The position numbers and the translations under genes were made by a program. Shown in pieces: positions 10,089 through 20,800 of a stretch of 64,000 bases of DNA. The stretch comes from Verticillium longisporum. Its lineage: Eukaryota; Ascomycota; Sordariomycetes; Glomerellales; Plectosphaerellaceae. Position 1 is the first letter of the stretch; the number at the start of each line of letters is the position of its first letter. The notes under the pieces are model-generated. The model saw only the letters and a list, made by a program, of their open reading frames with translations, made no database searches and was not told where the DNA came from. Location: assembly GCA_019188255.1 (NCBI GenBank), contig JAETXT010000001.1, positions 4,960,001 through 5,024,000 of the forward strand, in the 5' to 3' direction.

Positions 10089-12005
10089 CTACTTCATCCT
10101 CGAAAGCGCATCCGCCGCCTTCTCCGTCAACTGTCGCGCAAGCTCCCTCTCCCGCCCATCCTCGTGAGCCTGCGCCGCGCCGCCCGTCTTGCCTTGGAGA
10201 ACGTCAGCAATGCTGGCTTCCGCGCCGCGCACGGCCTTGCGGCCCTCCTCCCTGACGTCGCCCTCCCAAAACTCGCGCGCCGTCTCCCACTTTGTCTGCA
10301 GGCGCCGCAGGCTCCAGACGATGCCCAAGGCGGCGACGGCGCCGGCCTCGTAGAGCGTCGCGACGGACGACGACATGTAGAGCAGGACGGCGAGAGACGT
10401 CGCGAGGCCCGACGTGCTCGAGGCCTGGAGGACGAGTTTCTGCGCGAGCGCCTGCAGCGCGGGCACCGTTTCCGCGTGGAGGTAGCGGCGCGTGAAGGCG
10501 ATGTGCGTGGGCCACTTGGGCGTCGGGCGTGCAGCGATCGCGGGCGCCGGCGCCGCGGCAACGGGGGGCTGTTCCGACGCGGGGAGAGGTTGCGCGTAGA
10601 TGGGCGCGCCGGCCGTGGTGGCTGCGCCTGCTTGTTCGATGCGGCCCGCGAGGTAGACGAGTTCACGCTCGGCGCTGGGGAGGAACCGCTGGCTCAGGAT
10701 CTCGCTGGTCAGGTAGCCGACGTCGTCGACGCGCCAGAAGAGCTTCCACCAGCCAAGTTTCCGCCATCTCCTGCCTGCGAATGCGAGGTCGAGCTGCTTC
10801 TGCAGTTCCTCGTGCGCCTCCTGCGACCAGGCGGCGAGACCGCTGTTGAGTGCCGCAGACTCGGGCGACGACGCCGCGGTTGTCCTGTCGGAGAGGAGAC
10901 CGCCCAGCTGCCTCGACTCGTCTTGTGCGATGGCCGTGGTCGTGTTGTTCAGCAACGACGTGATGAGTTGTCGCAGCGCCGTTTTCGTCGCGCCATCCTG
11001 GGCCTCGGCGCCCGTCTTTAACCAGGCGACCAAAGCAGGGATGTTGCTGCCGTTCCACAGCCGCTCATACTCCATGGCGTTGCCAATGTTCTCACGGAAC
11101 AATTCGACTCCCTTGCCGGCCGCCGCCACGTCAATCGGCTGGAACGTGGTGCTCTCATCCGACTGTGTCGCGGTGAACCCCGGCAGATCCACAGCAGCCA
11201 GCACGGCATGCCTGTTCTGCAGTACCGGCAGCGTCGCGACGGCAGCGGCGCCCATGAGGCCCCTCGTGACGACGAGCGCTTTGTGCACGGGCGTCGTGAT
11301 GGGGTTGTAGCGGCCCGTGTTGGAGGGGATATCGACCGTCGGCACCAAGACGGCCTCCTCGGCGTCCACGGCGCCCAGCTCCCCGGCGACGCCCCCCGCC
11401 AGAGGGCTGACTTGTGTCAGGAGCAGCTCGAGGTGCAAGCCGTTGAGGCCGGGCCGCGAGACCTCGAGCTCGTGCAGCAGGTTCGTCTTGGCTATCGTCA
11501 GGCTGGCGGCATGGTGCTGGGGCTGTGCTTGTCGGATCCGCACGACGAGGGGCTGGCGGGGATCGTGCGTCGCAACCTGCTTCTCCCAGTCCTGCTCCGA
11601 GGCGAGAGGGTCGGCGAGGAGGAGACGCAGGAGGTCCTTTGCCGTTGTGCCTGGCTCGGCGCCATGGGCGAGACCGAGGATCGCGACGCGAATGGATTCC
11701 TCGCCGGCCGGTTGACGCAGGCCTTGGAGGGCAAGCTGCAGGCGCGAGAGGTTGATGTAGTTGGGGGCGTGTTTTTGGAGATCGAGAAGGGTATCGATGA
11801 GCTCGGCACGGGGATTCGAAGGTGCCGTTGGCGTCGTGGACTGGAAGCGGCGAGGTGTTCTGCGGATGAGGGCGCTGGAGCTGAGGGCGCTGGAGCTGAG
11901 GGCGCAGAACAGGCAGGCGGGGGTCCTGGCAAGCGATGGCCGGGGCTGGAGGGTCGAAGCAACCGAGCGGCCTGCGATGGCGCGCAGGGGGATCCGCGAG
12001 GTCAT
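10089..12005 (-). CDS. Mmc1-like mitochondrial protein (638 aa)
   Basis: A single open frame. The N-terminus is a likely mitochondrial presequence: Arg/Ser/Ala-rich with no acidic residue before about residue 65, ending near RRTPRRFQST. Then comes a mostly helical body with LTQVSPLAGG and TRGLMGAAAVATLPV. The most family-like part is GRRWRKLGWWKLFWRVDDVGYL near residue 420, followed by SEILSQRFLPSAERELVYLAGRI. Two hydrophobic segments lie near the C-terminus (residues about 540-580). From memory this fits a fungus-specific family named after S. pombe Mmc1, reported to work with MICOS in cristae shaping; I am unsure of that assignment. It shares a 319-bp divergent promoter with Ubc7. Confidence 0.62.
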   Translation of the reverse strand: MTSRIPLRAIAGRSVASTLQPRPSLARTPACLFCALSSSALSSSALIRRTPRRFQSTTPTAPSNPRAELIDTLLDLQKHAPNYINLSRLQLALQGLRQPAGEESIRVAILGLAHGAEPGTTAKDLLRLLLADPLASEQDWEKQVATHDPRQPLVVRIRQAQPQHHAASLTIAKTNLLHELEVSRPGLNGLHLELLLTQVSPLAGGVAGELGAVDAEEAVLVPTVDIPSNTGRYNPITTPVHKALVVTRGLMGAAAVATLPVLQNRHAVLAAVDLPGFTATQSDESTTFQPIDVAAAGKGVELFRENIGNAMEYERLWNGSNIPALVAWLKTGAEAQDGATKTALRQLITSLLNNTTTAIAQDESRQLGGLLSDRTTAASSPESAALNSGLAAWSQEAHEELQKQLDLAFAGRRWRKLGWWKLFWRVDDVGYLTSEILSQRFLPSAERELVYLAGRIEQAGAATTAGAPIYAQPLPASEQPPVAAAPAPAIAARPTPKWPTHIAFTRRYLHAETVPALQALAQKLVLQASSTSGLATSLAVLLYMSSSVATLYEAGAVAALGIVWSLRRLQTKWETAREFWEGDVREEGRKAVRGAEASIADVLQGKTGGAAQAHEDGRERELARQLTEKAADALSRMK

Positions 12006-12324
12006 GGTGGGCGAGGGAAGATGGGATGGCCCTGGACCATGGGCAAGATGTCGATTGTCGATGCTTTCTGCTTCTGGATGCTTGATCTCGATGCTTCAGA
12101 CGGAAGCTTCAGACCGAAGTTCATTGACAGTGGAGCTCTAAGGTTCCGAGCTGCTTACTAAGGCATATCGGCACGGGGGAAGGGGGAAGCAGCGAACGAA
12201 GAACCCCGCCGAGCACCTGTCACCAGGAACAGGAACAACGCCTAGGAATATCTCCATCACCAACCAACACAAGAATCAGAAGAACCCGATAGACCCCCAG
12301 CCGGCGATTCAATACATCAAAAAA
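12006..12324. promoter_or_regulatory. divergent promoter of the Mmc1-like gene and Ubc7
   Basis: Only 319 bp separate the two start codons, so promoter elements are shared or interleaved. I see no clear TATA box. The Ubc7 start sits in an A-rich context (TCAAAAAAATGG). Confidence 0.45.
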
Positions 12325-12825
12325 ATGGCCCAGTCCACCGCCCACCGCCGCCTCCTCCAAGAATACCGCGCCCTCACCAACAACCCCCCCGACGGCATCA
12401 CGGCCGGCCCCGTCACCGAAGACGACCTGCTGCACTGGGAGGCCCTGATCCAGGGCCCCGAGGGCACGCCCTTCGAGGGCGGCGTCTTCCCCGCCGAGCT
12501 GCGCTTCCCCAAGGACTACCCGCTGGCGCCGCCGTCGATGCGCTTCCTCGCCGACGTCTGGCACCCCAACGTCTACCCCTCGGGCCTCGTCTGCATCTCC
12601 ATCCTGCACCCGCCCGGCGACGACCCCAACCACTACGAGCACGCGAGCGAGCGCTGGAGCCCCATCCAGAGCGTCGAGAAGATCCTCATCAGCGTCATGA
12701 GCATGCTGGCTGAGCCCAATGACGAGAGCCCTGCCAATGTCGAGGCTGCCAAGATGTGGCGCGAGAGGCGGGGCGAGTATGAGCAGAAGGTGCGCGATGG
12801 CGTCAGGCGCATGCTGGGGCTGTGA
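12325..12825 (+). CDS. ubc7: ubiquitin-conjugating enzyme E2, Ubc7/UBE2G2 type
   Basis: An intronless frame of 166 aa, the normal family length. It is a complete UBC fold with HPN at residues 80-82, the catalytic cysteine at 90 (SGLVCISIL), and the Ubc7-specific acidic insertion just after it (HPPGDDPNHYEHASERWSP). That insertion separates Ubc7/UBE2G enzymes from Ubc4/5-like ones. Ubc7 charges Lys48-linked ubiquitin for ER-associated degradation, held at the ER by Cue1 and working with the Hrd1 and Doa10 ligases. No membrane anchor is present, as expected. Confidence 0.93.
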   Translation: MAQSTAHRRLLQEYRALTNNPPDGITAGPVTEDDLLHWEALIQGPEGTPFEGGVFPAELRFPKDYPLAPPSMRFLADVWHPNVYPSGLVCISILHPPGDDPNHYEHASERWSPIQSVEKILISVMSMLAEPNDESPANVEAAKMWRERRGEYEQKVRDGVRRMLGL

Positions 12826-13020
12826 TTGTTTCTTCTGCGTGGGATGATGAACAAGACGTGAGGCGTGGCTGGACGATGCAACGAGAGCGTTTCACGACGC
12901 GGGAACAGCACGAAAGCCGGCAGCACGAAAGCCGGCATACATAGCATGGCGTTGGGGGCTTGTGAATTGAATAATCCGTCTACCCAGCCCGAGTCCGTCT
13001 AATGCCCCGTCTAATTAAAC

Positions 13021-13120
13021 TCCATGGCCTGCTGCCCTTGTCCATGGCCTGCTGCCCTTGTCCATGGCCTGCTGCCTTGATCCTTGGCCTCCTGCCTTGA
13101 TCCTTGGCCTCCTGCCTTGA
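13021..13120. repeat. five tandem 20-bp units
   Basis: Five units of exactly 20 bp follow each other without gaps. Units 1-2 are identical (TCCATGGCCTGCTGCCCTTG), unit 3 changes only its last few bases, and units 4-5 are identical to each other and differ from unit 1 at a few sites. The array ends 17 bp from the stop codon of the auxilin-like gene, so it lies in that gene's 3' UTR. The pattern suggests stepwise duplication from two founder units. Confidence 0.9.
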
Positions 13121-13137
13121 TGCACGCCAGCAACCGC

Positions 13138-15927
13138 CTACAAGCCGTTCTCCGACTTGAACTTGTCCCAGCTCTCGTTGAGCGTCGCGAACACGGTCGC
13201 CGCAATGAGCCTGACCTCGGTACTGGCGTCCTGCGCAAGCTGGTTCGAGTCAGCACATGTCTGTTGTCCATCGACACGCCATCAACATACCTTGTCCGGG
13301 TGGCACTTGGCAATCGCCTTCATGTACGCAATCTTGACCTTGTTGGCCATGACGAGCTCGTGCAGCCCGACCTTCTTCCACCCGCTGCCCTCCCAGAGCA
13401 CCGCGTCGAGGCTTCCCAGCAGGGCGCGCAGGTTGTCCCGCTTGCCGTCCCGCCACGCCGCGACCCGCGCGTCGACCTTTTCCGACAGCGCAAACTTCTC
13501 GCCGTCCTCGGCCGCCGCCGCCACGTTCTGCTGCCGCAGCCCCCCGACGGCCTCGGAGCTCTTCTGCTGCGTCGCCGCCGCACGTGGCCTGACGGGCGCT
13601 CGTGCGGGCGCCGCCTTGGGTTTGGGTTTGGGTTTGGCCTTCGGCGCGAGAGCCGCCTGGCACCGCTGCCTGCCTGCGACGGCCGTGGGTCCGCCGATGC
13701 CGCCCTGCACGCACGTCTGCCACACGGCACCGGCCTCCGCCCAGCGCTCCATCTGCTCGAGCGCCTCGGCCTTGCGGCTCAGCGCCTTGGCGTAGAGGTC
13801 GCGCATGTCGCGGCGCTCCTCGGCGCCAGCGTCCGTCGTGACGCTGACATGCTCGCCCTGCCCCTGAGAAGGGCCTATGACCTGCAGCGCGGCGTCGGCA
13901 TCCTCGACAGCCTTTTTTGGCTCGCCGTTCTTTAGAGAGGTGAGGGCGCGGTTCGTAAGAATGACAATAGCGAGGGGGTGGGTGGATGGCACCGCTGCGA
14001 GGGAGCTGGAATACGATGCATGGGCAGAGGCATAGTCGCCACGCTTGAAGTGCTGGGTGCCCGCGAGGCGGTGCTGCGCGGACTGCGCGACAGCTGCTGG
14101 CGAGATTGGTGGGATTCGGCGGGCGGAAGCTGTTGCCCGTGGAGCGGCAGCGGGCGTGGGCCGCTTGACGGGCTGAGCAGCCTGTGCTGCACGCTGTGGT
14201 AGTGTCGTCTGGGGCTTTGGTGCTTGCGAGTTGAACAGTAGATCAGGCTCCTCCTGCGGTGCTGCCGGCTGGGACTGTGGCTGGGGCTGAGGGGTGGCCT
14301 TCTTCCTCCTGTGCGGGCTCACATAGGATGAGAGACTGTCGTCCTCCATCGCAAGCTTGCTGGCGCGGGCCCTTGAATCGGGAATGACGGGCGCCGACTG
14401 CTGCCACCTCGGCGCCGGGCTGTTGCGTCCAGATGACGGGCCAGCCGACAGAGCCGGGGACGGCCCGCGCGGCGACGCCTTGCGCTCGTCGGGCCGCGGC
14501 GCTTGTGGTCTCTGCGCTGGTCTCCTCTCTGGTCGCGCTCCAGAGTCGAGCATCATGGCCTCGTCCGTCGCTTCTGCAGCTTGTCTCCTGGGTGCAGGCG
14601 CGCCCTGTTCTTGCTGTGCCGAACGCATCCACTTCGGCTGGCTAGGGTCTCCCTCGGGCTGGTTGAACTCGGCGTATGCCTGCGCGACCTGTTTCTTGCT
14701 CGTCTTCCAAAACGAGTTGGCCGCCTTGAAGACGCTGCTTCCCACAGCCGCGGCGGCCTTGGAGAGGTCATCGCCAGCGGCAGGTGACCTAGAATCCGTC
14801 CGCCGAGGTCCATCGGCTCGTCCTACGTCGCGATGTCTCCTGGACTCGCCCAGGGGGTCCTTTCCCTGTGCCTTCGCTTTTGATTGCCGATGCGCATCGT
14901 CGAGCAGCCAGTTCGCCGCCGCTTGCACGCTGAGGCCAGCACCACTCTCCGTCAAGCCCCGCCTGGCGTTTTCGGGTGTGAAGCCATAGCCCACGAGCTG
15001 CGCGACAGCATCATCAAACTCGTCCGACTGGCCTTTTCCTCTTCGCCGAGGTTGCACAGGTGCTTCATCGTCTGAGCTCGAGTCGAAGCCCTCGATAGGC
15101 TTTCCTGCCTCGGGCTGCTTCGGTTGTGGGGTGTGCTTGCGCCGTACCTCCTCCACCGGTTTCGCCAGGTCACCCAGAAAGTCGTCATCGTCCGCCGTGT
15201 TGATCGACGCCGCCGGTACCGCAGCGGGCGCCTTTCCCTTCATAGTGTTCAAGCCGAAAGGGTCGTCGTCGTCGTTAAAGTCGACATTGCTCGTGCTCGC
15301 GGCGGGCGCCTTGTTCCAGGCGGTCGGATCGCTCAAATCCAGCGCCGGCGAGACGGGCTTGGGAGCCGGCGGGGGGTAGTGGCTCGCGTTGTCAACCTTG
15401 GTGTCCTTGTTGAAGGCCGCAAACAAGTCATCGTCAGCGCCGGTGCCGACGCCGTTGCCGCTCGACGTGGCTGGGGCGCGCGAGGGCGGCGCCAGCGCAG
15501 GCGACGCCGTGCGCGACGCAGCGCTGCTGTTGCCGAGCGTATCCCAGAACTGCCCGCTGCCGAAGCTCGTCTCGGCCTGTTTCCGCCTCTCCTCGGCCTT
15601 TTGCCTCTTCTCGGCCTCGAGCCGCTCCTGGCGCTCGCGCAGGGAGAGGTTCGCGTTGGGCTTGGCGGGGCCGCCAAAGTTGAGGAGGTTGCTGAAGCTG
15701 TCGGCGGGGGCGGCGGGGGGTTTCGTCTGGCCGCCGCCGATGACGGGCGGCGTCGAGGGCTTGCTCTGCGTCGTCGAGAGGGGTGTGTTGCGGCCGGACT
15801 GGAAGGGCGAGGGCGAGGGGTTCAGTTGGGCTGAGCCGTAGTAGTTGGCGCCTGGAGGGATGGAGGGGGCTTTTGGCTGTTGTTTGGTGCTCGATGCGGA
15901 CCAGTCCAGCCCGGAGAGGTCGTCCAT
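13138..15927 (-). CDS. auxilin/Swa2-like clathrin-uncoating J-domain protein (912 aa)
   Basis: Exon 1 is 13291-15927 and exon 2 is 13138-13239; the 51-nt GTATGT...ACCAG intron falls directly after HPDK of the J domain. Order of parts: a disordered N-terminus with endocytic motifs (DDDLFAAF near 167, DDPFGLN near 222, DDDDFLGDL near 247); a UBA domain at about 302-346 (VGYGFTPENARRGL, AANWLLDDA); a Pro/Ser/Arg-rich linker; a TPR-like helical block at about 610-700 (AGTQHFKRGDYASAHASY); and a C-terminal J domain (MKAIAKCHPDK, then LAQDASTEVRLIAATVFATL). This is the Swa2 layout (clathrin-binding, UBA, TPR, J). The family recruits Hsc70 to strip clathrin from vesicles. All key parts are present. 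Confidence 0.9.
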
Positions 15928-16360
15928 TTTGGAGGTGGGAAACTTGGGTATCGATGTAGATCTATTGTCGGAGGATCATGGAGTGCGGTTCATAAGGTCA
16001 TCAGAAGGAGATGCGGGATGCAATGGCATGTGTCGTGTGAGGTCGAGCGAGAGGGAGCAAGGAGCTCCAGGCCAGCTGGTGCTTGCCGTCTGTCGTGACA
16101 CGCGGCGGGGCGCATTGCCTGCTGACATAAGCCGCTGTCCTCACTGAACATGTTGCCTACCTCACCACCTTGCCTTCACAGCTTGCCTTAACAGCTTGCC
16201 TACCTAGGTAGGTAGGTAGGTAAGGTACCTAGATTAGGTAGGCAGCTGAGAGAATCGTGGTCAGACAGTCTGCATGGCTCCAGTCATTCATTTTCTTTAT
16301 CTGAATTTTTCATTGACCCATCTGCTCATGCGCGGTCCGTCTGGTGTCATCTGCCTGGCC
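15928..16360. other. gap with TAGG/CCTA and CTTGCCT repeats
   Basis: This 433-bp space holds the auxilin promoter. Around 16165-16245 there are imperfect copies of CAGCTTGCCTTAA followed by TACCTAGGTAGGTAGGTAGG, a simple repeat that could fold back on itself. No gene is seen. Confidence 0.5.
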
Positions 16361-17826
16361 TCACGTCTTGAACCACGCATGTTCCAGCAACTGAACAACT
16401 GTAGGCCTCTTGGAAACGTCATACTGCAACATCCATCGCAGCAAAGACAGAATTGCCTTTTCCTCGTTCTCGTCAACGTCTTGAGGTTTGTTGTCGCCAA
16501 AAAGCTTCTCCAGCGAATCGCACGGCAAAGGAGGACCAAACCCTCCTGGGGGAAACTCCACCTCGTCGTCATCGAAATCGTCCTCCTCCTCTTCATCCCA
16601 GTCGTCATCAGAGTGAAGGGAATCTTCTTCAAACTCTCCAGCCACGGCTTCCAGACGTTCACCGTTTGGTCCGAAGTATCGACCCGCTCTGGGCCACTTG
16701 CTCATCAAGCTCTCAGGCAGTGGCGAGAGAACCTCCGCGAACTGGATCATGTGATCATCGTCGAGAGCTTCGTCCGCATTGCCCATGACAGCCAGTTGAA
16801 AGAGTGGCATGCCGGTCAAGAGCTCAAACAGGAGACAGCCCAAGCTCCAAATGTCAATACCACGGTTGACTGGACCGCCGAGGATGGTTTCTGGCGCCCT
16901 CAGGGCGACTGGCGTGACAATTCGTGGGGGAGGCTCGCTCTCGGCAAAGGCTAGTCCAAGACAGTGTGTCAGAGAGCATGAGACGCAAGAGGAGAGTGAT
17001 AACCTACCGCTTTCCAAATCAATGATCTTCACGTGCTGCTCCTCGTCTGGGAGAACGTAGTCGTTGAGGGGCATCGCGACAATCAAGTACTTGGGCGCCC
17101 ACTTGTCCATCTCGCCATCTTTCCGTTTCAAATACTCGATTCGGGAACTGTTGATGTCCTGCCGCAGCTCATCAGTGCTGATAGAGTGCAAGTCCCTCAC
17201 GGAGAACAGCATGTTGCCCGACTGGAGGTCGCCGTGCACAATGTCGTTCGAGTGCAGGAAGCGAAGACCGCGAAGAACGTCTCGCAGAACTGGCTTTGTC
17301 TTCTGTGTTGAGAATCGCCGGGGCTGCAAGTTGCGCAAGTCGAGTATCTTCCGCGGAGCATTGAGAATGGAGGATACGCTGGGGGCCATGGGCTCGAGGA
17401 CCAAACATGGGTGCTGCCCGTTTGGACCCTCCTGGATGAAGGAGTCCAAAAGAGCCACCACAAAGCGTGAATCAGAATCTTCAGGCGCTTTGCTCGCCAA
17501 ATTTTGTTGAATGGCAAGTCATGCGCGGTTGCCGTGTTTAGAGACACCAATCTTTAGGACCTGGTAGACTGTCATTAGTCTGGCTCAGTGCACGCAGTAC
17601 TGAATGCCAACCTAAAGTCCCACGCTAGCAAAACAGTCGAATATGACCCATTTCCAAGTTTACGAATGATTTCGTATCGATCGTTCATGATGTCTCCGAG
17701 ATGGGTAGGGTGGAAACCTCCTGGCCGATAAGATTCATCCCATTCGCATGGGATGCCAGTCTCCGTAAACCCACAGTCTCTCTGTCTGGCAAATGCCTGC
17801 GCCGGCGGCGTTGCTGGCTCTGACAT
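16361..17826 (-). pseudogene. SRPK-like Ser/Thr kinase gene, apparently disrupted
   Basis: Exon 1 (17612-17826, MSEPATPPAQAF) carries WDESYRPGGFHPTHLGDIMNDRYEI and the Gly-rich loop LGNGSYSTV. The next block has the VAIK-like VLKIGVS, a catalytic loop [10 protein letters not shown] (HGDLQ in place of HRDLK), IIDLES in place of DFG, and RAPETILGG plus [10 protein letters not shown] clean 57-nt intron (16951-17007) restores IIDLESAFAE. A highly acidic insert ([15 protein letters not shown]) precedes the last helices. Two problems: the likely first intron (17561-17611, with a CTAATGAC branch) joins exons out of phase, and a TGA at 17519-17521 interrupts a block otherwise continuous with the alpha-C helix (KHGNRA, stop, [10 protein letters not shown]). 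SRPK kinases phosphorylate SR splicing factors, but this HGDLQ branch is atypical. A consensus error or readthrough is possible. Confidence 0.6.
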
Positions 17827-20800
17827 GTTGTTTTTGCAGGAAACGAGCGTACGAAATATCGTGTCGTAGAGAGGGGAGAGATGAGGAGCGCAACCGAACT
17901 CTTTGGCTGGCTGCTGTGGCACTAAATGTGCTGCGGCGCTTCGAGACGCTCTGTGATGGGCTGGTTTAATGACCGTCACCATTGCAGCCTTGTTCCTATT
18001 TCTCGGTACTCTGCTTTCAAGCTTGGAGTCGCATTCAACACATCACCACATTTCTGAATAGTTGGCATTAAATGATTAGTTTGGAAGTATTGCTTGCGAA
18101 TACTTGGCATTGAATCAATAGTTCGGAAGTATAACTTGCGATCTGCGGACTTACGCCATGTGTCTTCACGCCATCACTCCCGATACCTACCCGGCCTTTC
18201 ACTGACGTGGTGGATGTTGCTATTAGTCACGCGTCAGTGAGTTGATGGGTAGATATCGACCTCGCTCGTGGAACCAATTCCATGTTGTTGTGTTTTATTA
18301 GCGGTAAAGACAGACACGTGAAGGAGCGATTCGAGTCCTTACCAGATGCTCCAAAGGTGGAACCGACATCAGCGCCTCGCCTGCGGCAACGGACTTCAGA
18401 GACGGGGGCATGGGAACGCGTTCGCGGAACGAAGGACGTGGACATGTCCTCAGTTTGATTAGAATGTAGTATCAGCCCAGGGAAAACTAAGGTACCCTTA
18501 TGTACACCAAAATTGAGGTGATGGCTGAGAGCAAGGTCATAACTCCAGAGGCAAACGTTCAGCAAGCGAGAAATCTGCCCAAGTCGCTACCGCCGAAGAT
18601 GTCTTATGTAGTTCTACGACTCCACGATATGGATCTCGCGAACTATTAGCAAATCTTCTCCTTGCTTGAGATACTTGTTCACAGGTCTCGCTCTGTAAGT
18701 CACCACGCAATGAGTTTCTGGAGAGCAAATGGGTTGATCTTCATTAAAAGATTTTGAGGCTTGGTCGGAGGTCCAATCCTTCTTTATGCGAGGCCCTAGG
18801 CTCATTACACTGTTCAACCCTGGCGTCACCTTGGGTTCACCTGCCAAAGTCTCATGCGCGGCGATTCATTTGCGAGCTGGTAGCGGCGGGTTTGCATGAC
18901 GGCATCTCGCTCCAGCTCCAGTGACCGCTGTCACTTGACTCAACCATCAAACATGAGTTGTGAAGTCTTCGTAGTTGGCCAGCTCCTTGGCTGAGTACCT
19001 GTACCTAGATGGAACCATCAAGACAGAAATGACAGCACGTGATGGTCTGGCAATATCGCAGTGAAGCATGGCATGGCTGGGGTGCTCACGCATTACTGGT
19101 CACGTGTGGTCAATGCGAGCGAGCAAGACCCAATAGTGGAAAGAGGAAAATAATAAGAGCCAAACCACCAAGGCCGGCCGCCGTGTTGTGCTGTCAACCT
19201 TCAAGCTATCCATTCCCTCGGCGCAAGGGACGTCTTGTCGTGCACGAGGGCGAAATAGTGATCACCCGCACATGTCGTCATAAAGCGGGACATTTTGGTC
19301 AGAGTAAGACATCAGCCATGTCACGGAAGCCGATGACTCGTTTCGACAGAATTCCAGAAGACAATGGCCCGTGCCTGCTGTCGACCAGCTGGCGATTCGG
19401 CATCCTGGCAGACGGCTACAGTAACTTCGCGGCTGCGCCCACCCCTGGATCGAAGTTCAAATTCCAGGTGAAGGTAGGGGGTGCTAGGTGGCGCTTATTG
19501 GCCAGCGTTGTAGCGTCGAGAAGAAGATCCGAAACGGGTTTCACTTCTGGGGCTGAAGGAACAAAGGGTGAACCTCGAGAGGGGCCTTGGCACGAACAAT
19601 TTCCTTGGCACAATTTCGCTCCCCAGAATGTCCATTTGCTGGTGATGATGTTCGTGGCACTGGTCGGCTTGGTTGCTTTGCAAGATTCAGGACCGCCGTC
19701 AGACAGAATTGCCTTTAGAAGGAGCAAGCATGTTGGAGATGCGTATTTCAACAGCACCAAAGATACCGCGGCGTCGGGCCGCGCCACGGCACCGCAGAGC
19801 GGTCCATCGTATCAGAAACAGCAGGCGTGAAATGACAGGCGAGAAGGAGGCGCTGTAGTGCGAGGAGGTCCCGCAGCGTTAGCGTCGGATTCAGAGGCCA
19901 CCGAGGGCAGATTGAAGCAGATTGAAGCAAATTGAAGCAAATTTGCGCAATCGTCGACGGGGCCTAGACAGAAAACTTGGTTGCGCAACGACAAGGGCGC
20001 ACATAGAACAAAAGTCGAAGCGTATGGGTTGGCTGACGAGCGTCAAATGTAGTGCGACAGTCGACAGCGTGCAGTTGGTGGTCGCGAGGCGGCCAGCGCA
20101 CATCGGAATCAGGCCAATCTATGAGTTCGTCGGGAATTGGCCAGTTTGACGTGGTGCGACGTGGACCTTGGGACGATTGTAGGCTCGTGCTTCGTCGTAA
20201 GGAGGGTTGTCCCTGTTTGTCAAAAGGCGGTGCGCGCTGCTGGTGCTGGTGCTGGTGCTGCTGCAAGATCTGGTGCCGCGCGTGGGCAAGATCGCGTCTG
20301 TCGCGCGCACGGCTGACGCTGGAGTCCAAGCCGTCATGAGGAAGACTGACATGGTGGCAGGAGAAGCTATTGGGGTCAAATGCCCATCATCATGAAGGTA
20401 AGATTCCACGAGGCGGCGCACCGGCACGCGCCATGGAATAGTACCAAGTAGGGCAGTGGCGATGCAGTGCCAGACTGGGTGGCAGGAGCGATCGATGGTG
20501 GGACAAGCAGCACTAGCAGCTAGCAGGCAACGGCGCGCAGCGGCAATCAGCAGCCCAATGCGCCAAGGCATGTGCCTGCCTCACCTGGCTCACTTGGCTC
20601 ACCACTTCTCAGGGGAAACAACCACTCACAGCCACGTCCAAAGTTCGGGAAGGTGCCGCCGCCCAAGGCGTTAGCGCCCCCCTGACTTGACTCGTCTGGA
20701 TGTCTCCGCCCCCCTCCCCTTGAGGAGCCGTTCAGGTCCCCGGACGGTCCCTGATGTTGATCATGCCGGCACAATGGCCCCGCAACTCACCCAATGGCGC

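Noticed and set aside
17561..17611. Alternative 32-nt first intron for the SRPK-like gene that would keep frame and add LMTVYQ
   Set aside because: It restores the frame into VLKIGVS, but 32 nt is shorter than fungal introns usually allow, and the TGA downstream would remain.
18320..18345. GATTCGAGTCC resembling a tRNA B box
   Set aside because: The flanking bases cannot form a proper T stem of five pairs around a seven-base loop, and no A box or acceptor stem is found upstream.
19042..19830. 262-codon plus-strand frame with one hydrophobic stretch
   Set aside because: No family resemblance, no splice or codon support, and it lies in a gene-poor segment; more likely a chance frame.
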